Shown here: positions 61,193-64,000 of the stretch, piece after piece | How positions within the stretch are numbered: the stretch's first letter is position 1 | Layout of the letters: every line of letters starts with the position of its first letter | NCBI GenBank assembly: GCA_030057655.1 | Contig: JASGUQ010000033.1 | Span: 59,064-123,063 of the forward strand | Length of the DNA stretch: 64,000 nt | Direction: 5' to 3' | From: Bacillota bacterium | GTDB taxonomy: Bacteria > Bacillota > Clostridia > Christensenellales > Aristaeellaceae | The notes under the pieces: model-generated | The model's database searches: none | Told to the model about the DNA's origin: nothing | What the model saw: only the letters and a program-made list of their open reading frames with translations | Program-made: the position numbers and the translations under genes

Positions 61193-62092
61193 ATGGCCGG
61201 TTTCTTTGCCAGACTCAAGCAGGGCCTATCCAAAACCCGCAATCAAATGACCACACAGATTGAATCATTGACCGCTTCAGGCGTCCCCATTGACGAAGAT
61301 TTCTACGAGGAACTCACCGACATTCTGCTCTTAAGCGACGCCGGCGTCGCAGCCACCGAGGTCATCATCGGCAAGCTGAAAGCCCAAGTTCAGGAGAACA
61401 AAGTCAAGGACGCCGGCCAGGCGCGTGAAATGCTCAAGCAGATCATGATTGAGGAAATGAACATTCCGCGCCCGCCGCTCAACTGGCCCATGGTGATGCT
61501 GGTTGTCGGGGTCAACGGCGTTGGAAAGACCACAACTGTCGGCAAATTGGCTCTGCGCTTTAAGGAAGTGGGCAGGAGCGTCACCCTGGCCGCTGCCGAT
61601 ACCTTCCGCGCGGCCGCTGATGACCAGCTTCAGGTTTGGGCGGATCGGGCGCAGGTGCCGCTGATCAAGCAGCAGCACGGCGCTGACCCCGCGGCAGTCG
61701 TATTTGACGCGATCGCGTCTGTAAAAGCCAAAAAGACCGACCTTCTGATCGTGGACACCGCCGGACGGCTTCATAACAAGAAAAACCTGATGGACGAGCT
61801 TGGCAAGATCCGCCGCGTGATCGACCGGGAGTTTCCGGAGGCCACCGTGCGCAGCATGCTGGTGCTGGACGCCACCACAGGCCAGAACGGCTTGAACCAG
61901 GCCAAGATGTTCCGTGAGGTCGCCGACATCAACGGCATTATCCTTACCAAACTGGACGGCACCGCCAAGGGCGGTATCGCGCTCGCCATCAGGCAGGAAC
62001 TGAACGTTCCGGTCTGGTACATCGGCGTGGGCGAGGGGATAGACGACCTGCAAGCCTTCAACGCGAAAGAGTTTGTCGAGGCGCTGTTTTAA
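61193..62092 (+). CDS. ftsY: Signal recognition particle receptor FtsY
   Basis: GTPase that docks the SRP-ribosome complex at the membrane. The 299-residue protein has the N domain helical bundle, G1 GVNGVGKTTTVGKLA near residue 104, DTFRAAADDQLQVWADR, DTAGRLHNKKNLMDEL, and TKLDGTAKGG. The acidic A domain of E. coli FtsY is missing, as usual in Firmicutes. The start follows AAAAGGAGGACAAT. No clear terminator on this strand follows within 200 bp. Confidence 0.97.
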   Translation: MAGFFARLKQGLSKTRNQMTTQIESLTASGVPIDEDFYEELTDILLLSDAGVAATEVIIGKLKAQVQENKVKDAGQAREMLKQIMIEEMNIPRPPLNWPMVMLVVGVNGVGKTTTVGKLALRFKEVGRSVTLAAADTFRAAADDQLQVWADRAQVPLIKQQHGADPAAVVFDAIASVKAKKTDLLIVDTAGRLHNKKNLMDELGKIRRVIDREFPEATVRSMLVLDATTGQNGLNQAKMFREVADINGIILTKLDGTAKGGIALAIRQELNVPVWYIGVGEGIDDLQAFNAKEFVEALF

Positions 62093-62132
62093 GCAGATTA
62101 TAGATAAAGGGAATACGCCGGGTAATGCTTTT

Positions 62133-62232
62133 GAAAAAGCGTCCCCAGACCCCTTTGAAAACTTTAGAATTATTTAAAAAATCGTTCTTTTGCTTCTTTT
62201 CTTTCAAAGAAAAGAAGGCGTTCTCCGTTTCC
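62133..62232. other. Intergenic stretch with inverted repeat, possible dispersed element
   Basis: The 206 bp between ftsY and the lipoprotein gene hold no frame of note. Seen here are GAAAAAGCGTCCCCAGACCC near 62131 and a 12-1-12 inverted repeat centred near 62207 (CTTCTTTTCTTT, C, AAAGAAAAGAAG). Neither end has a T run placed for termination. It may be a repeated intergenic element of the genome, which one window cannot show. Confidence 0.35.
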
Positions 62233-62250
62233 TTTCCGTTCTTATTCATA

Positions 62251-62280
62251 GAAAAAGCCCCCGCAATAAGCGAAGGGCTT
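62251..62280 (-). terminator. Terminator of the peptidoglycan-binding lipoprotein gene
   Basis: Stem AAGCCC/GGGCTT (62255-62280) with a 14-base loop that can extend pairing, followed on the minus strand by TTTC, 19 bp after the stop. Confidence 0.65.
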
Positions 62281-62298
62281 AGGTTATTTAGAATACTC

Positions 62299-63708
62299 TT
62301 ATGATCCGGACGGGAAGTCGCCCTGGAAGAGGATGCGCTGGGTGCCCTGGCCTGCGAGGCCGTCCTGAACAAGTCCTTTTCTGCGCTGGAAGTCCTTGAC
62401 AGCCTGGGTGGTTCCAAAGCCGAAGAAACCGTCCACAGTTCCGGTATAGTAGCCTTGATCCTTCAGCGCCTGCTGGAGCTTGCGAACAAGAGGACCGGAA
62501 TTCCCTTCCCGCAGGGTGACATAGCCGCCGGCCGGATTGGGCGTCACATTGACATAGTTTGGGATGCGGGTCGGCGCGCCGCCTTGCTGATTTGTTCCGG
62601 TCGAGCCTGCCTTGTTGGCTTTGGAGCTGAACAAAGCCTGATAGGTGCTGGAGCCGACACGGCCATCCGGGCTTAAGTTGTTGGCGCTCTGAAAGGCTTT
62701 AACAGCCGCTTCGGTGGATGCGCCAAAGTCACCGTCCACGCTCCCGGTGTAGTAGCCAAGATCCTTCAGTTTTCCCTGAATGCGGCGTACAGCGCTGGAG
62801 TTCTTCAGCCCGCGCTGGATGGAAGTGCCGATGATGCCAACGGAGCTGGAGGTGGACCGGGCGGAAGATGAATAGAGTTTCTTAAGGGTTTCCTGTCCTG
62901 CAACGCCGTCAGAATAGGAGGTGTTGCGGTCCTGGAAGGCATAGACAGCCGCTTCCGTCATGTCGTCAAACCGGCCGTTTGGCTGCCCCATGAGGTACCC
63001 CAAATCAATCAGCCGCTGCTGCATGCGCCTCACGTCACTGCCGGTGGAGCCGTTTCTCAGGTAAACATCGGCTTTGATAACCGGTGTCGCGGTCGGCCTT
63101 GGCGTGGGTTTCGCAGTGGGCTTGGGCGGAAGAGCAGAGGATGAATTTAATTTATTCAAAGTCGCTGTGCCGGCAATGCCGTCCACATACAGGTTGTTGC
63201 GGGCCTGGAAGGCTTTTACAGCGGCTTCTGTGCTCTTGCCAAAATCGCCGTCAACAGAGCCGATGTTATATTTCAGATCCTTCAAACGCCGCTGAAGATC
63301 GCGAACGGCAGGCCCTTTTGCCCCAAGCTTCAGCACCATCGGAGTGGGCGAGGGCGTCACAGCACCGGGGGTAGGCGTAACCGTAATCATACCACCCCAG
63401 ATTGAAGCTGTCGGTGTGAGGAAGGGCTGATTGCTGCTGATGATGCTGCCCCAGCCCCCGGGGGATGGAGACGGATCGATGCCGGGAGAACCGGATGGCA
63501 GGTTGATTACAAACCCGGTTGTGGGCGTGGGGGATTCCTGACCCGGTTCAGGCGTGGGCGTGCCGCGCACGGGAAAAATCGGATCGTCGATATCGCCCTC
63601 ATTTGTCTGGATCGTGGTGTCCGGCGTGGCCGTGCATCCGGCAAGAATGGCGGCAAACAGCAACAAAGCCGCCAACCGGGCGAATTTTACGATTTTTTTC
63701 CGCTCCAT
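62299..63708 (-). CDS. Lipoprotein with four peptidoglycan-binding repeats
   Basis: A 469-residue protein with a lipobox LAGC at 22-25, so it should be lipid-anchored on the outer face of the membrane. A proline/threonine/serine-rich linker (about 30-125, many TPTP and SPSP) leads to four peptidoglycan-binding type 1 repeats (about 128-190, 215-275, 298-360, 405-465), each with the pattern VRxLQxxLKDLGY and a later AVKAFQ. No catalytic domain is present. It likely tethers or senses cell wall. The start follows AAGGATGG, a moderate ribosome site. Confidence 0.9.
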   Translation of the reverse strand: MERKKIVKFARLAALLLFAAILAGCTATPDTTIQTNEGDIDDPIFPVRGTPTPEPGQESPTPTTGFVINLPSGSPGIDPSPSPGGWGSIISSNQPFLTPTASIWGGMITVTPTPGAVTPSPTPMVLKLGAKGPAVRDLQRRLKDLKYNIGSVDGDFGKSTEAAVKAFQARNNLYVDGIAGTATLNKLNSSSALPPKPTAKPTPRPTATPVIKADVYLRNGSTGSDVRRMQQRLIDLGYLMGQPNGRFDDMTEAAVYAFQDRNTSYSDGVAGQETLKKLYSSSARSTSSSVGIIGTSIQRGLKNSSAVRRIQGKLKDLGYYTGSVDGDFGASTEAAVKAFQSANNLSPDGRVGSSTYQALFSSKANKAGSTGTNQQGGAPTRIPNYVNVTPNPAGGYVTLREGNSGPLVRKLQQALKDQGYYTGTVDGFFGFGTTQAVKDFQRRKGLVQDGLAGQGTQRILFQGDFPSGS

Positions 63709-63840
63709 GTTTAACCATCCTTAATCCGGAAAATCCGGTGTTCTTGACAACCCTGGCTGTCCATCCATAAAACGCGGAAAGCGTCTGATTTCATCCATTG
63801 GTTTTTCTTGAAAAACCATAGCAATTACCTATTTAACTTT

Positions 63841-63849
63841 ATCATATCA
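63841..63849 (-). promoter_or_regulatory. Candidate promoter of the lipoprotein gene
   Basis: Extended -10 TGA-TATGAT on the minus strand, about 130 bp before the start codon. The rest of the right edge (63850-64000) is AT-rich, with no gene seen. Confidence 0.4.
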
Positions 63850-64000
63850 GGTGGTGTAAATCAATATAATTTTAACTTGAGTTTTCGTATGTTGATTATG
63901 ATTTTCGCTTGATTTGCTGATTGTTCAGTGATTTAAGATGAATTGTTTCTAAAATACACTTATTTCATTAAAAACGGGCGTTTTTATATCGTAAAATGAG

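Overview
The window looks like a chromosomal core region of an anaerobic Firmicute of the Clostridia type, probably from an uncultured lineage. The supporting signs are a T-box leader on thrS, a LexA box of the Gram-positive type, a V-type ATP synthase with no F-type genes in view, a SpoIID-family protein, Mrp/Mbh-type antiporter genes, and the priA-def-fmt-rsmB-rlmN-prpC-pknB-rsgA-rpe gene order typical of Firmicutes. Base composition looks balanced to mildly GC-rich. No insertion sequence, prophage, integrase or CRISPR array is visible. Almost everything is densely packed operonic DNA with 1-20 bp overlaps or gaps.

Layout. 1-1964 (-): Gld-type ABC exporter (ATPase, permease, and an auxiliary protein cut by the left edge). 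2095-2583 (+): unknown small membrane protein. 2592-5587 (-): response regulator, histidine kinase, ispE. 5670-11287 (-): cyclophilin, zapA, U32 peptidase-family protein, mutS2. 11556-12112 (+): six tRNAs (Pro, Glu, Met/Ile, Asp, Thr, Tyr) behind a strong promoter, then ppa. 12950-21426 (+): nine-gene V-type ATP synthase operon, subunit order G/H-I-K-E-C-F-A-B-D. 21632-21785: tRNA-Gln and tRNA-Glu. 21877-24067 (-): thrS with a T-box leader. 24165-38653 (+): long housekeeping run yicC-gmk-rpoZ-coaBC-priA-def-fmt-rsmB-rlmN-prpC-pknB-rsgA-rpe-rsmA. 38736-40619 (+): secreted SH3/peptidoglycan-binding protein. 40702-50107 (-): ten-gene Mrp/Mbh-like cation antiporter cluster with four separate antiporter-type subunits. 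50204-54713: Gfo/Idh oxidoreductase (-), methyltransferase, SpoIID-SH3 protein, DUF2461 protein (+). 54838-55467 (-): lexA. 55650-62092 (+): plsX-acpP-rnc-smc-ftsY. 62299-63708 (-): lipoprotein with four peptidoglycan-binding repeats.

How the genes fit together. The V-ATPase rotor subunit keeps every residue that binds Na+ in Enterococcus hirae NtpK. The Mrp-like cluster contains four subunits that each keep the glutamate and lysines of antiporter channels. Together they suggest a sodium-based energy economy. The other genes cover translation (tRNAs, thrS, def, fmt, rsmB, rlmN, rsgA, rsmA), replication, repair and chromosome upkeep (priA, mutS2, lexA, smc), the envelope (pknB/prpC, PASTA, SpoIID and peptidoglycan-binding proteins), and lipid or isoprenoid supply (plsX, acpP, ispE).

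Most unusual observations: the four-antiporter Mrp cluster with a fused MbhE-MrpB subunit, the 57-bp tandem repeat that adds a basic disordered tail to RsmB, and the T-box whose tRNA-end-binding sequence fits only the tRNA-Thr among the eight tRNAs in this window.
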